Assembly (NCBI GenBank): GCA_910574965.1
Contig: CAJTDB010000013.1
Span: 1 to 64,000 of the forward strand
Direction: 5' to 3'
DNA from: Lachnospiraceae bacterium
Lineage (GTDB): Bacteria > Bacillota > Clostridia > Lachnospirales > Lachnospiraceae
DNA: 64,000 nt
The notes beneath the pieces are model-generated. The model worked only from the letters and a program-made list of their open reading frames with translations. It did not search any database and was not told where the DNA came from. A program made the position numbers and the translations under genes. This document shows, in pieces, positions 18,450 through 26,233 of this stretch (position 1 is the stretch's first letter; each line of letters opens with the position of its first letter).

Positions 18450-18968
18450 GTGGGAAAGCGAAAAGGAAATCCCTTGGGGGCGGTGCTTCGGACCCTCGGT
18501 ACGCTTCTGCTTCTGCTGCTTGTGGCGGCCTGTCTGCCGCTGACGGTACCCCGGCTGTTCGGATACCAGATCTATTCAGTCATCAGCGGAAGTATGGAGC
18601 CTGCTCTGCCGATTGGGAGTCTGGTCTATATCCAAGGGGGCGAACCGGCAGAAGTAAAGGAAGGGGACGTGATTGCTTTCTACGGAGCCGGGGAGGGCGG
18701 CGCTGTCGTCACCCATCGGGTTTTGGAGAACCGGGCACTTATGGGCGAGTTCGTGACCAAGGGGGATGCAAATCCCCAGGAGGATTTAACGCCCGTGCCC
18801 TATGCCCGCTATATTGGAACGGCAGCGCATTCCATCCCAGGAGCAGGAGTTCTGGCGGAGTTTCTGACGGGTCCGAAAGGGAAGGCTGCGGCAGGGGGCG
18901 TGATTGCGGCGGCAGTGGCGCTGCAGCTTTTGGCCTCTGCGGCAGAGAGGACGGGACGGAGAGAATGA
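18450..18968 (+). CDS. sipW: SipW-type (ER-type) signal peptidase I, locus A
   Basis: A 172-residue membrane serine peptidase with catalytic S48 ('SGSMEP') and H89 ('VTHRV') plus D106 ('TKGDAN'). Histidine in place of the bacterial lysine marks the ER/SipW class. Membrane helices lie at about 12-32 and 145-165. It should cleave the two TasA-like precursors just upstream. GTG start with AGTAGGAGCAGG before it. A hairpin repeat array begins at its stop codon. Confidence 0.9.
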   Translation: MGKRKGNPLGAVLRTLGTLLLLLLVAACLPLTVPRLFGYQIYSVISGSMEPALPIGSLVYIQGGEPAEVKEGDVIAFYGAGEGGAVVTHRVLENRALMGEFVTKGDANPQEDLTPVPYARYIGTAAHSIPGAGVLAEFLTGPKGKAAAGGVIAAAVALQLLASAAERTGRRE

Positions 18969-19270
18969 GGGGAGAGGGCATCTTTCAGAGCGATGCGGAA
19001 CCCGAATCAAAACAGCATTGGCCGGAAAGATGCCCGGAAATGTTTCCGGAGAAAGGGTATCTTTCGGACCAATGCGGAACCCGAATCAAAACAGCATTGG
19101 CCGGAAAGATGCCCGGAAATGTTTCCGGAGAAAGGGTATCTTTCGGACCAATGCGGAACTCGAATCAAAACAGCATTGGTCGGAAAGATGCCCGGAAAGA
19201 TTTCGGGACGCGGAAGGCGGCCGGAAATCATTCCAGAGAAGGGGGCATCTTTCGGACCAATGCGGAACCC
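18969..19270 (+). repeat. Capped-hairpin repeat array R1 (three units plus one half unit)
   Basis: Two identical 79-bp units (CAGCA starts at 19013 and 19092) and a third, longer unit (from 19171) follow a right half unit (18969-19002). Each unit folds as nested stems: CAGCATTGG with CCAATGCGG, then CCGAAAGAT/ATCTTTCGG, then CCGGAAA/TTTCCGG. The right ends read ATGCGGAAC. Long open frames crossing the array are by-products of the repeat. The array lies directly before the ribosome site of the next gene. Confidence 0.9.
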
Positions 19271-19290
19271 AAATGGAGGTAAACAGAGAA

Positions 19291-20076
19291 ATGATGAGAA
19301 AGAATTATGCTTGTCTTGCCCTGGCGGCGCTTTTGGCCTTTGGCGGTGCGGCTCCGGTGTATGCGGTGGAGCAGGAAGGCAGAGACGGCTGGAAAGCGGA
19401 ATTTACAGGAAAGGCCATCGAGAGCAATTTTACCTCCAGTGCCTTTGCGGAGGAGATCTCAGGGCTGGAGCCGGGGGACACCATCCGCATACAGATTGCG
19501 GTAAAAAACAGCTCGAAAAAGGGCACGGACTGGTATATGAGCAATGAAGTGCTGGAAAGTCTGGAGGACGCAAGCCCAGCAGCGGGCGGCGCCTACCAAT
19601 ATGAACTGTCTTATCAGGGCAGCGGGGAGACGAAAGTGCTCTACAGCAGCACAAGCGTAGGCGGAGAGAATGTCTCCGGAGCCGGCGAAGGTCTTCATGA
19701 AGCATCTGACAGTCTGGAGCAGTTCTTCTATCTGGATCATTTATCCGGCGGGAAAGAAGGAACCATTACTCTGGTAGTGGGCTTAAACGGTGAGACACAG
19801 GTGGCCAGCTATCAGAACACTCTGGCAAGGCTCCGGCTGAATTTTGCCGTAGAAGAGACGGCAGGGAACGGCGGCGGAGGCGGCGGGAGCAGCAGCGGCG
19901 GCGGGAACGGGGGCGGTTCTCCCACGCCCGGATCGGCAGTCTATTCTCCCGGTGCGGTGCAGACCGGCGATCCAGGCGGCATGGCCTTCTGGTCGGCGCT
20001 GGCACTGCTCAGCGGTCTTCTGCTGCTGGTGTGCGCAGTGGTTTCCATGAGGAGAGAAAGGCGGGAGGAGCAATGA
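19291..20076 (+). CDS. Surface protein with VQTGD-type sorting-like tail, locus A
   Basis: The 261-residue protein has a signal peptide (ending PVYAVE), a conserved beta domain ('GWKAEFTGKAIESNFTS', 'IAVKNSSKKGTDWYMSNEV'), a Gly/Ser-rich spacer (about 190-215), and a C-terminus 'GAVQTGDPGG' plus hydrophobic helix plus RRERREEQ. The tail has the layout of a sorting signal but lacks the LP pair. Start ATG 19291 is set by GGAGGT at 19275; longer frames run through the hairpin repeats and are rejected. It is next to sipW and the MucBP gene; the locus B homologue keeps the same layout. Confidence 0.83.
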   Translation: MMRKNYACLALAALLAFGGAAPVYAVEQEGRDGWKAEFTGKAIESNFTSSAFAEEISGLEPGDTIRIQIAVKNSSKKGTDWYMSNEVLESLEDASPAAGGAYQYELSYQGSGETKVLYSSTSVGGENVSGAGEGLHEASDSLEQFFYLDHLSGGKEGTITLVVGLNGETQVASYQNTLARLRLNFAVEETAGNGGGGGGSSSGGGNGGGSPTPGSAVYSPGAVQTGDPGGMAFWSALALLSGLLLLVCAVVSMRRERREEQ

Positions 20077-21191
20077 GAAAGAAACAGTGCAGCAGATTTA
20101 TAAAAGGGCTCTCAGGCATCTGTCTGGCAGCGGTCCTGGCCCTGTCTCCCTGGTGCGGCATGGGCAGCCTGGCGGCCGGGACAGAGGCGCCGGATGCGCC
20201 GTACCACTATCAGATTACGTTCTATGCCGGAAATCAGGGGACTTTTGCAGCGTCTCCCTCCATTCTGGTTCTGGGTGCAGACGGCGCCCGGAAGGAAGCG
20301 TCCGTGGAGGCGGGTGCGAATGCAGTCCGGGTTCGGGGTCTTATGGCCGGAGACCGGGTCGTCTTTGACCAGGTCCAGGGCAGCGCGGTCGATCTGGGGG
20401 CGGACAGTCCCTACTATGTGCGGGGGATCCGTAAGAGCGGTTATGACAACGACGACGAGAAGCCGGCTTCCTTCTTAGTAGAGCAGGACCAGGATTATGT
20501 GGTGGCGTATGGAGTAAAAGGAGAGATGGTCTCCTATGTGATACGCTATGAAGACCGTGCAGGGCGGACACTGGCAGAGAGCCGGACCTATTACGGAAAT
20601 GCCGGTGATCGTCCGGTGGTAGCTTTCCGCTACATCGAAGGCTATGAGCCGCAGGCGTACAATCTGACCAAGACGCTGTCAACGAACGAAGCAGAGAATG
20701 TATTTACTTTTGTATACTCCCGTGTGCGGACCGGCGGCGGAAGCAGCGGCGGAGGCGGCAGTACCGGAGGAGGTACGGCCGGCGGCGGTGCGGCAGGGAC
20801 CGCACCGGATACAGCAGCACCAGGAACCGGAGAGACCGGAGGGGGAGCAGCCGGAGGAGCTGCAGCCGCTCCCGGAGGAGCCGGAGCGGTCGGAACTGCA
20901 GGAGATGCAGCCGGAACAGAAACACCGGCAGAAGACGCCGGTGCAGGCGCAGAGGCGCCGGATGGGGAGGTGCCTGCTGACGAAGGGCCAAGAGATCTTG
21001 TAGATCTGGATGACGAGGAGACGCCGCTTTCCGATTTCCCTGTAGATGGGGAGACGGCAAAGGCGGGTGCTCTGTACAGTCTGCCGGTGTTTGCGTCTAT
21101 CAGTCTGATTCTGGCGCTGGTACTGGCAGTGTGCGCAGGACTTAAGTACCGGTCTGTTCGTAAGAGAAGAGACAGCGAAGAAGAGGAGTGA
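20073..21191 (+). CDS. MucBP-like membrane-anchored surface protein, locus A
   Basis: The 372-residue protein begins with a signal peptide (ending GSLAAG), an N-terminal conserved domain ('ITFYAGNQGTF', 'YYVRGIRKSGYDND'), a MucBP-like beta-grasp domain ('VIRYEDRAGRTLAESRTYYGN' region, about 165-230), a long Gly/Ala/Pro/Glu linker (about 235-320), and a single C-terminal membrane helix (about 337-360) with a basic then acidic tail. No LPXTG is seen, so it is probably a type I membrane protein at the base of the structure or a mucin-binding factor. Starts inside the stop of the previous gene (ATGA). Confidence 0.83.
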   Translation: MRKKQCSRFIKGLSGICLAAVLALSPWCGMGSLAAGTEAPDAPYHYQITFYAGNQGTFAASPSILVLGADGARKEASVEAGANAVRVRGLMAGDRVVFDQVQGSAVDLGADSPYYVRGIRKSGYDNDDEKPASFLVEQDQDYVVAYGVKGEMVSYVIRYEDRAGRTLAESRTYYGNAGDRPVVAFRYIEGYEPQAYNLTKTLSTNEAENVFTFVYSRVRTGGGSSGGGGSTGGGTAGGGAAGTAPDTAAPGTGETGGGAAGGAAAAPGGAGAVGTAGDAAGTETPAEDAGAGAEAPDGEVPADEGPRDLVDLDDEETPLSDFPVDGETAKAGALYSLPVFASISLILALVLAVCAGLKYRSVRKRRDSEEEE

Positions 21192-21200
21192 TTTATAGAA

Positions 21201-21226
21201 AGGGGCTGAGAGTCATAACAGCCCCT
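21201..21226 (+). terminator. Weak terminator or attenuator between pilus operon A and its regulator
   Basis: An 8-bp stem (AGGGGCTG with CAGCCCCT, loop AGAGTCATAA) is followed only by CCTTTC, a poor T-run. It may partly separate the pilus operon from the BTAD gene at 21294. Confidence 0.45.
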
Positions 21227-21293
21227 CCTTTCATGACAGAAGGGACAGCTAAGCAGCAAAAATAGATGTGGGGACAGGAAGTGGATCATTAGA

Positions 21294-22532
21294 ATGAAGG
21301 CAGGACTAAGGGAAGATGCACTGTATGTACAGACTTTCGGAGGTTTTTCACTGTCATACAAAGGAAAAGTGATCACAGGCAGTATGAAATCCAAAGAATC
21401 CCAGTTCATTTATCTAATGCAGATTCTGTTGCACGAACGGGCAGAGGGGGTCAGCCGGGACCGGCTGGAGGAAGTTTTATTTGCAGAGAGAGATGTGGGA
21501 GATATCCGTCATGCCATGAGGAGCATCATTTACAACGCGAAGAAAAAGCTCCGGGCGGCCGGTATGCCGAATGTAAATTATATCGTGCGCCGGGACGGGA
21601 CCTATTATTGGACGGATGAAGTGCCGGTGGTGGAAGATGCATGGGAATTTGAGCAGGCGTACCAGAAAGCGGAAAAGGAACAGAACCAGAAGGACCAGAC
21701 GGGCCTCTATCTGGATGCCTGCTATCATTATACAGGTGAGTTTCTGCCTGCCCACGCAGGTGTCCTCTGGGTAGCACAGGAGGCCAGGCGGTACCACAGT
21801 CTGTTCTGCACCTGCGTGAATCGGGCGGTGCGGCTTCTGCGGGCAGGGCAGCATTTTCAGCAGATGGAAGAGCTTGGGCTCTATGCGGCGAAAATCTGTC
21901 CGCTGTCGGACTGGGAAACCGTCACGATGGAGGCGCTGGTATCCATGGGCCGGCATGAGGACGCCCGAAGATTTTATGACGATACAGTGGACATTTATTT
22001 TCGGGAGCAGGGGTTAAAGCCCTCTCCGCAGATGATGAAGCTGTTTCACAGACTGGGAACTCAGATCGAACACAGGCATGGGGCGCTGGATGAGATCCAG
22101 TTGAAACTTACCGATGAATCAAATGATGCACCAGGCGGGTATCTGTGTCCGTATCCTGTGTTTCAGGGCATCTATCGTATGGTGGAACGTATGATGGAGC
22201 GCAGCGGACAGTCCATTTATCTGATGATGTGTATGGTAGTAGATAAGAGCGGGCAGACGATCAGGGACCGGGAAATACTGGAAGGGCTGACGGAACGGCT
22301 GGAGGATGCCGTCTTATGTTCTCTGCGGCGCAGCGATGCGGTCAGCCGATACGGCAGCGGCCAGTATCTGGTGCTTCTGGTCAATACGGCACTGGAGAGC
22401 TGCAGCATTATCCAGGACCGAATCAATGAACGTTTTCTATCCGGGTGGCAGCAGACAGGGGTTCAGTATTATGTAAATAGTGTGATCTGTTCCCCGGACC
22501 AGAAGAGTACACTCAAAAGTAAAGAAGGATAG
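21294..22532 (+). CDS. BTAD/SARP-type regulator with degenerate GGDEF-like C-terminus, locus A
   Basis: The 412-residue protein has an N-terminal OmpR/SARP-like winged helix (about 8-105; 'GVSRDRLEEVLF', 'RHAMRSIIYNAKKKL'), a bacterial transcriptional activator (BTAD) helical repeat domain (about 115-265) and a C-terminal region (about 275-405) that follows the GGDEF pattern around the active site ('RRSDAVSRYGSGQYLVLL') but has GSGQY in place of GGDEF. Catalysis is therefore unlikely; ligand sensing or protein contact is possible. It is followed four bases later by its WQG partner. This member is the most divergent of the three BTAD proteins here. Confidence 0.85.
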   Translation: MKAGLREDALYVQTFGGFSLSYKGKVITGSMKSKESQFIYLMQILLHERAEGVSRDRLEEVLFAERDVGDIRHAMRSIIYNAKKKLRAAGMPNVNYIVRRDGTYYWTDEVPVVEDAWEFEQAYQKAEKEQNQKDQTGLYLDACYHYTGEFLPAHAGVLWVAQEARRYHSLFCTCVNRAVRLLRAGQHFQQMEELGLYAAKICPLSDWETVTMEALVSMGRHEDARRFYDDTVDIYFREQGLKPSPQMMKLFHRLGTQIEHRHGALDEIQLKLTDESNDAPGGYLCPYPVFQGIYRMVERMMERSGQSIYLMMCMVVDKSGQTIRDREILEGLTERLEDAVLCSLRRSDAVSRYGSGQYLVLLVNTALESCSIIQDRINERFLSGWQQTGVQYYVNSVICSPDQKSTLKSKEG

Positions 22533-22536
22533 ACAT

Positions 22537-23016
22537 ATGGAGAGATCGCAGTGGTATGTAGGTGTGCCGAACGGAGTGGTGCTGTGCGTGGATCATGTGA
22601 GAGAAGGCGATCCATGCGGAAGACTGTACCATTCTTACAGCAAAAAGGCGTCGGAGTTTTTCAACATGGATGAAATCGTCTTTCGGATGGACTGTCTGTA
22701 TGACTATCTGAACTATCCATATCCGGGAACGAATACTCGCACATTTGGAACGGGACGGAAGAAGACCGTCCCCAGGCAGGAAAGGACGAAACTTATGAAA
22801 GACGAAGAATTATTGGGCAAGCATGGAGACCTGGGAACTTTTATCGTCCGTGTCCAGCACCGCCAGAACAGCAGTTGGCAGGGCCGGATTACCTGGATGG
22901 AGGAGAACCAGACGCTCAGCTTCCGCTCCATCTGGGAAATGGTGAAGCTGATCGCCAGTGCTGTGGATACGGCTGAGATAGAAGAAAAGCCGGAAGAAGA
23001 ACCGTCGTGGTTTTAG
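22537..23016 (+). CDS. WQG-family small protein, long form, locus A
   Basis: I do not recognise a named family. The 159-residue soluble protein has an N-terminal part with 'GRLYHSY' and 'RMDCLYDYL' and a C-terminal part with 'FIVRVQHRQNSSWQGRITW' followed by 'FRSIWEMVKLIASA'. Four paralogues in this window share the 'R(Q/E)xx(S/T)WQGxxxW...F(R/H)SxxE(L/M)' core. All three long forms are directly beside a BTAD regulator, which suggests a partner or modulator of it. Acidic tail, no signal peptide, no membrane helix. Confidence 0.75.
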   Translation: MERSQWYVGVPNGVVLCVDHVREGDPCGRLYHSYSKKASEFFNMDEIVFRMDCLYDYLNYPYPGTNTRTFGTGRKKTVPRQERTKLMKDEELLGKHGDLGTFIVRVQHRQNSSWQGRITWMEENQTLSFRSIWEMVKLIASAVDTAEIEEKPEEEPSWF

Positions 23017-23029
23017 GATGCTGATATAA

Positions 23030-23096
23030 GGTCCGCTGGGAACGCGGCCGCACTGCAGGAAAGCAGGCGGGTTCCCGGCGGGCCTTTTTATTTTAC
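23030..23096 (+). terminator. Rho-independent terminator after the locus A regulators
   Basis: A long stem (GGTCCGCTGGGAAC with GTTCCCGGCGGGCC, one mismatch) is followed by TTTTTATTTT. It closes the pilus locus A region. Confidence 0.9.
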
Positions 23097-23110
23097 TTTC
23101 AGCAGTTGTT

Positions 23111-24433
23111 TTGTATTTAAAAAAGGATTATAAACAATATTTTACGCCTGACAGATTGGCAGAGTATATGGTAAATTTGATTCCGGATGACTCCATCAGA
23201 TCGGTTGTAGATTTGTCAATGGGAGAGTGCGGCTTATTGGAGGAAGCAAATAAAAGATGGGAAAATGCTGTTTTATATGGTGCAGATATAGACGAGACAT
23301 TAATAAAAAAAATTCATAAGAAATGTCCTTATATTCATACCTATTCAGGAGACAGTTTGTCTGGTGCTATAGAAAAATGGGATAGATATCATATGATAGC
23401 AAACGGTGAAGGGTTTGATCTGGCGATTGCAAATCCCCCATTTAACTTTTATGACCAAGAAGAGCAGCGGTTAAATAAAGAAAAAGTGTTATTGCCGATT
23501 GAAATGCGTTTTCTTTTGAAATATATTAATATTGTGAAGAATGATGGATTTATCTGCATTATTCTTCCATATGGTTTTTTATCCTTAGATTTGTATGAAA
23601 AGTTCCGAACAAAAGTTTTGGAGAAAGTAACAATACTGAAAATAATAAAAATATTTAATCATTGTTTTGATAAAATTGATGCAGATACTTGTCTGGTTTT
23701 AATGAAAAAAGACAGAGGTCATAAGCAGGGTATTCAGGAAAAAATAACGATAGCGTATTTATCAGATAATTATAAACTGTTGGACAGACAAGTAGCGTTA
23801 ACATCAAGAGTAAAAAGATGGGATCTGGAGTATCAGCGGCTATTGTCACATGATTTCATATATTGTGCAGAATTTGAAAAAACTATATTGAATAGTTATA
23901 TAAAGAGCTGCAGACGGGGAAAATCTATTGCGAAGAACAAACATCTGCTTTCTGAGAAAGGCAGCAGATTTATCCACACGACAGACGTAAAAAAACTGTA
24001 TATTTCCAATGAGCATAAACAATTTATAAGTGGTTTCGGCAAATATTTTGAAAAATCTGTGCTACAAAAAGATGATAGATTAATTGGCAGAGTAGGGCAG
24101 GGGCGTACGGACAGCAATCCGGCGCTTTTTGTCAGTTTATGCAGACCACATGAAAGACTTGGCAGGAGCGGGATTGAAGCGATTCTGCGGCGTCTGGGGC
24201 ACAGTGCGGGGGTTGACAATGTACATCCACACCGATATCGGCGGACTGCGCTGACGAATGCGGCTAACAGGGGGATGCCCCTACAGGATGTACAGAGTCT
24301 GGCCGGGCATGCCAGCCCTAACACTACAATGATCTACTGTACTGTAGATCGAAGTAAGGTCAAGACAGAACACAAAAGATGTATCTGGCTTCATAGTTCT
24401 GAAACTCATATGAACTTTTTTCACCTGGCATAA
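23111..24433 (+). pseudogene. Chimeric remnant: adenine methyltransferase body fused to a tyrosine integrase tail
   Basis: The 440-codon frame joins two unrelated pieces. Residues 1 to about 330 are an N6-adenine methyltransferase fragment with the catalytic 'NPPF' motif near residue 115 and an AdoMet-type 'VVDLSMGECGLLEEA' near 35. From about 24100 the composition becomes less AT-rich and the last 110 residues are the catalytic end of a phage-type integrase ('HPHRYRRT', 'LAGHASPNTTMIYC'). The frame starts with TTG right behind a terminator, without a ribosome site, and the methyltransferase seems to miss its N-terminus. Most likely a deletion joined two mobile genes; function is doubtful. 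Confidence 0.75.
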
Positions 24434-24446
24434 GTCAGGTGTTTTT
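24422..24446 (+). terminator. Short terminator at the end of the chimeric remnant
   Basis: CACCTG and CAGGTG form a 6-bp stem over an 8-base loop and are followed by TTTTT. It probably derives from the original integrase gene end. Confidence 0.6.
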
Positions 24447-24493
24447 GGCGTTGTGTAAAAGGTATCTGAACGAAAATCTTCTCTAAAGACATA

Positions 24494-24522
24494 TTGCAAA
24501 GTATTTTTGCATATGCTATAAT
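24494..24522 (+). promoter_or_regulatory. SigA-type promoter of a short RNA
   Basis: TTGCAA (24494-24499), a 17-bp spacer and TATAAT (24517-24522) give a near-consensus promoter. No open reading frame follows, but a terminator lies 55-80 bases downstream, so it should make a small RNA. Confidence 0.85.
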
Positions 24523-24528
24523 GCCGAT

Positions 24529-24600
24529 AGGCAAAACGTAATAAGCAGTCCATGCAGGACGACAAATGAAAAACCCCGGAGGTGACGCTCTGGGGTTTTT
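24529..24600 (+). ncRNA. Putative type I antitoxin RNA
   Basis: The predicted transcript starts near 24529 and ends at the terminator AACCCC...GGGGTTTTT (24573-24600). It carries AAAACGTAATAAGCA (24533-24547), which is the exact complement of the toxin start region on the minus strand (its copy lies at 24717-24731), giving about 15 paired bases over the toxin's ATGCTTATTACGTTTT. It could block toxin translation. The two RNAs also run into the same terminator, so their 3' ends may overlap. Confidence 0.6.
24571..24600. terminator. Bidirectional terminator shared by antitoxin RNA and toxin mRNA
   Basis: CCCCGGA and TCTGGGG form a stem flanked by A-run on the left and T-run on the right, so it works in both directions: + for the antitoxin RNA and - for the toxin mRNA. 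Confidence 0.8.
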
Positions 24601-24651
24601 CTATTCCCAATTCTGGCATGGCAGGGTTTAAGGCCATAGGCTGGTTACCGA

Positions 24652-24738
24652 CTATTTGTCACCGTCCAACCATTTGATGATGTAGTGGCAGGCTACACCA
24701 GCCGCAACGGCAACCAAAAACGTAATAAGCATTTCCAC
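24652..24738 (-). CDS. Type I toxin-like hydrophobic peptide, 28 residues
   Basis: A GTG-initiated peptide MEMLITFLVAVAAGVACHYI followed by IKWLDGDK forms one membrane helix and a short charged tail, the hallmark of small type I toxins of Firmicutes. A strong ribosome site (AAAGGGGGTGA) precedes it and a consensus promoter lies 50 bp upstream. The antitoxin RNA on the + strand is complementary to its start region. Such peptides usually damage membranes when over-expressed. The module survives inside a decayed region, as expected for an addictive element. The reading frame is short but promoter, ribosome site, helix and antisense RNA all agree. Confidence 0.75.
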   Translation of the reverse strand: MEMLITFLVAVAAGVACHYIIKWLDGDK

Positions 24739-24784
24739 GCAGTTCACCCCCTTTCTGCACCAGTCTAGGGGCGGCAACAAAACA

Positions 24785-24814
24785 ATTATATCACAGGTAT
24801 ATTATGGCACGCAA
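24785..24814 (-). promoter_or_regulatory. Toxin promoter
   Basis: On the minus strand TTGCGT (24814-24809), an 18-bp spacer and TATAAT (24790-24785) form a near-consensus promoter reading toward the toxin gene. Confidence 0.75.
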
Positions 24815-24837
24815 GAACCTGGGAGCGGGTGAGACAA

Positions 24838-25515
24838 ATGGGAATTGAGCTGAAACATTTTTCAGTGGGGACAGCTCCTGAGAAACCATCTTTTTTAGTT
24901 AATCAAGATAGCTTAAAAAATAAAATGATAGAAAAATTCTGTAACTTTTTTGATAAAGATAAATCACAAGGATTAGAAATTATTTTTTTAAAAAGCAACT
25001 ACGGAAATGGAAAGTCTCATTTTATAAGAATGATATATACTTTTTTAATGAGTATGAACTTGCTTGCTGATTTTTGGGAAAAAATAAAAAAATATTGTGG
25101 AAAAAACGAAATTAACTTTACTGTGACGGAAGACATACGCTGGATAGAATTGCAGCAGTATATTGTAGAAGGACAGGAGAAAGTGCGGGATCAACAACGT
25201 GATGAGTTTCTTGAAAAAACTTTGGTGAACAGTAATTTTTCAAGGTTTATGAAAATTTTTAAGAAAATTGACAGAGATGGTTATTTTAAGAAGAATTTTT
25301 ATAAAGAAGTTATGTTTCAGGAAAAAGTGCTGGCGGACGGGGCGAGAATTTCAGTTCCAATTAATCAGGTGAGCAAGTTTTTTCGCCATATTGGAAATAT
25401 TCTATTCGTGCAAATCAGAAAGAAATCTTATGCCTTCATAATGAGATGCCAAACGATCAGAAGATTGAAGAATATGTGTATACATTTAAACCAAGTCTGC
25501 TGGGATATTATTTAA
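24838..25515 (+). pseudogene. P-loop ATPase fragment of a defence-type system
   Basis: About 225 codons contain a Walker A motif 'NYGNGKSHF' near residue 58, in a setting ('GLEIIFLKSN..., IRMIY') like the ATP-binding proteins of BREX-type phage defence. The reading frame ends soon after residue 180 in sequence that makes better sense in another frame (see the next entry), so it is frameshifted or truncated; complete relatives are much longer. The toxin promoter occupies its upstream region and no own promoter is visible. Very AT-rich compared with flanking housekeeping genes. Confidence 0.6.
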
Positions 25516-25859
25516 AAAACTGGTTTGAAGATTTTACGGTAAAAATTTTAGAACGGTCGATTTTTTCTCCCTACACAGTTAAACACGTGATGCCGGGAAA
25601 CCGATTTAATTTTTTCCGTGATGGAGATAGAAGCAATATAAGAGAAATAGATGTTGTCATTAATGTGGAAAACAGAGGAATATCAAAACTGATAGCAATA
25701 GAATGTAAAAAAACACTATCAGATAAAGAAATCCAAACTACAAATAAAAAGTGCAGGGAAAAAATATGTGCCATAAATATTCCTCCAATCTATGCCCTGC
25801 CGCTGCATTTTGCGGCAATCTGGTCCATGTGCTTTAACTTTTCCCCAAGAATTTCCTGA
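25365..25859 (+). pseudogene. PD-(D/E)XK nuclease-like fragment
   Basis: In the frame open from 25365, the product contains 'REIDVVINVENRG' and 'LIAIECKKT', the E-D-x(n)-E-x-K pattern of restriction-like nucleases, also seen in Card1/Can2-type CRISPR ancillary nucleases. An ATG at 25446 is internal and lacks a ribosome site. The start of the protein is missing: upstream coding sequence belongs to the P-loop fragment in another frame. Downstream of 'KEIQ' the similarity fades, so the end may be damaged too. Likely a remnant of the same defence island. Confidence 0.55.
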
Positions 25860-26164
25860 TGAAATACTTCTGCGATTACCTGAGCCCATCCATAAATAAA
25901 ATACATTTATCCGTCGTAAACATGAAAGTTACGATTCTTTGCCTGTGCTTCTGCCTGGTGCCGCCGATTGGCCGTGTCAAGGCTTAAGACGATCTGCGAC
26001 AGGAGTCCTGCTTCTTTCACCCGGCAGCATCCGGGCGCTGTGCCCGCATCCTGCCGGCTGGGCGTCCGCAATCAGGCGTTCTCCGGCAAGACGGCAGTCT
26101 TTCAGCTTTTGAAAGGAAATGCGGTTTCCTGGGATTTTTGTTGTTGTGCTGCATGTCTTTTCTA
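25860..26164. other. Non-coding junction with decayed minus-strand coding traces
   Basis: No intact gene is visible. On the minus strand, about 25785-25970 reads like a broken protein (for example 'WAQVIAEVFHQEILGEKLKHM' with a stop codon just upstream in the same frame), of unknown origin. The composition changes from AT-rich to GC-rich near 25970. I take it as the right edge of the mobile or defence remnant. Confidence 0.4.
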
Positions 26165-26193
26165 TTGCCATTTAAAATAGAGTATCTTATACT
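26165..26193 (+). promoter_or_regulatory. SigA-type promoter for metA
   Basis: TTGCCA (26165-26170), 17-bp spacer and TATACT (26188-26193) precede the metA start by about 40 bases. The leader is too short for a SAM riboswitch or T-box. Confidence 0.75.
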
Positions 26194-26233
26194 GTAACTA
26201 TTACAGAATTTATAGCAAAGGAGAAATGATACT

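Noticed and set aside
18969-19270. Tandem repeats R1, R3, R4 and R6 as CRISPR arrays
   Set aside because: Units are nearly identical over the full length, with no short repeat and unique spacer pattern, and no cas genes are present.
18904-19290. Long N-terminal extension of the VQTGD protein
   Set aside because: The extension translates the R1 repeats, while a signal peptide with its own ribosome site begins at 19291 and matches the locus B homologue.
26172-26233. SAM riboswitch or T-box upstream of metA
   Set aside because: Only about 40 bases lie between the promoter and the start codon, too short for either.
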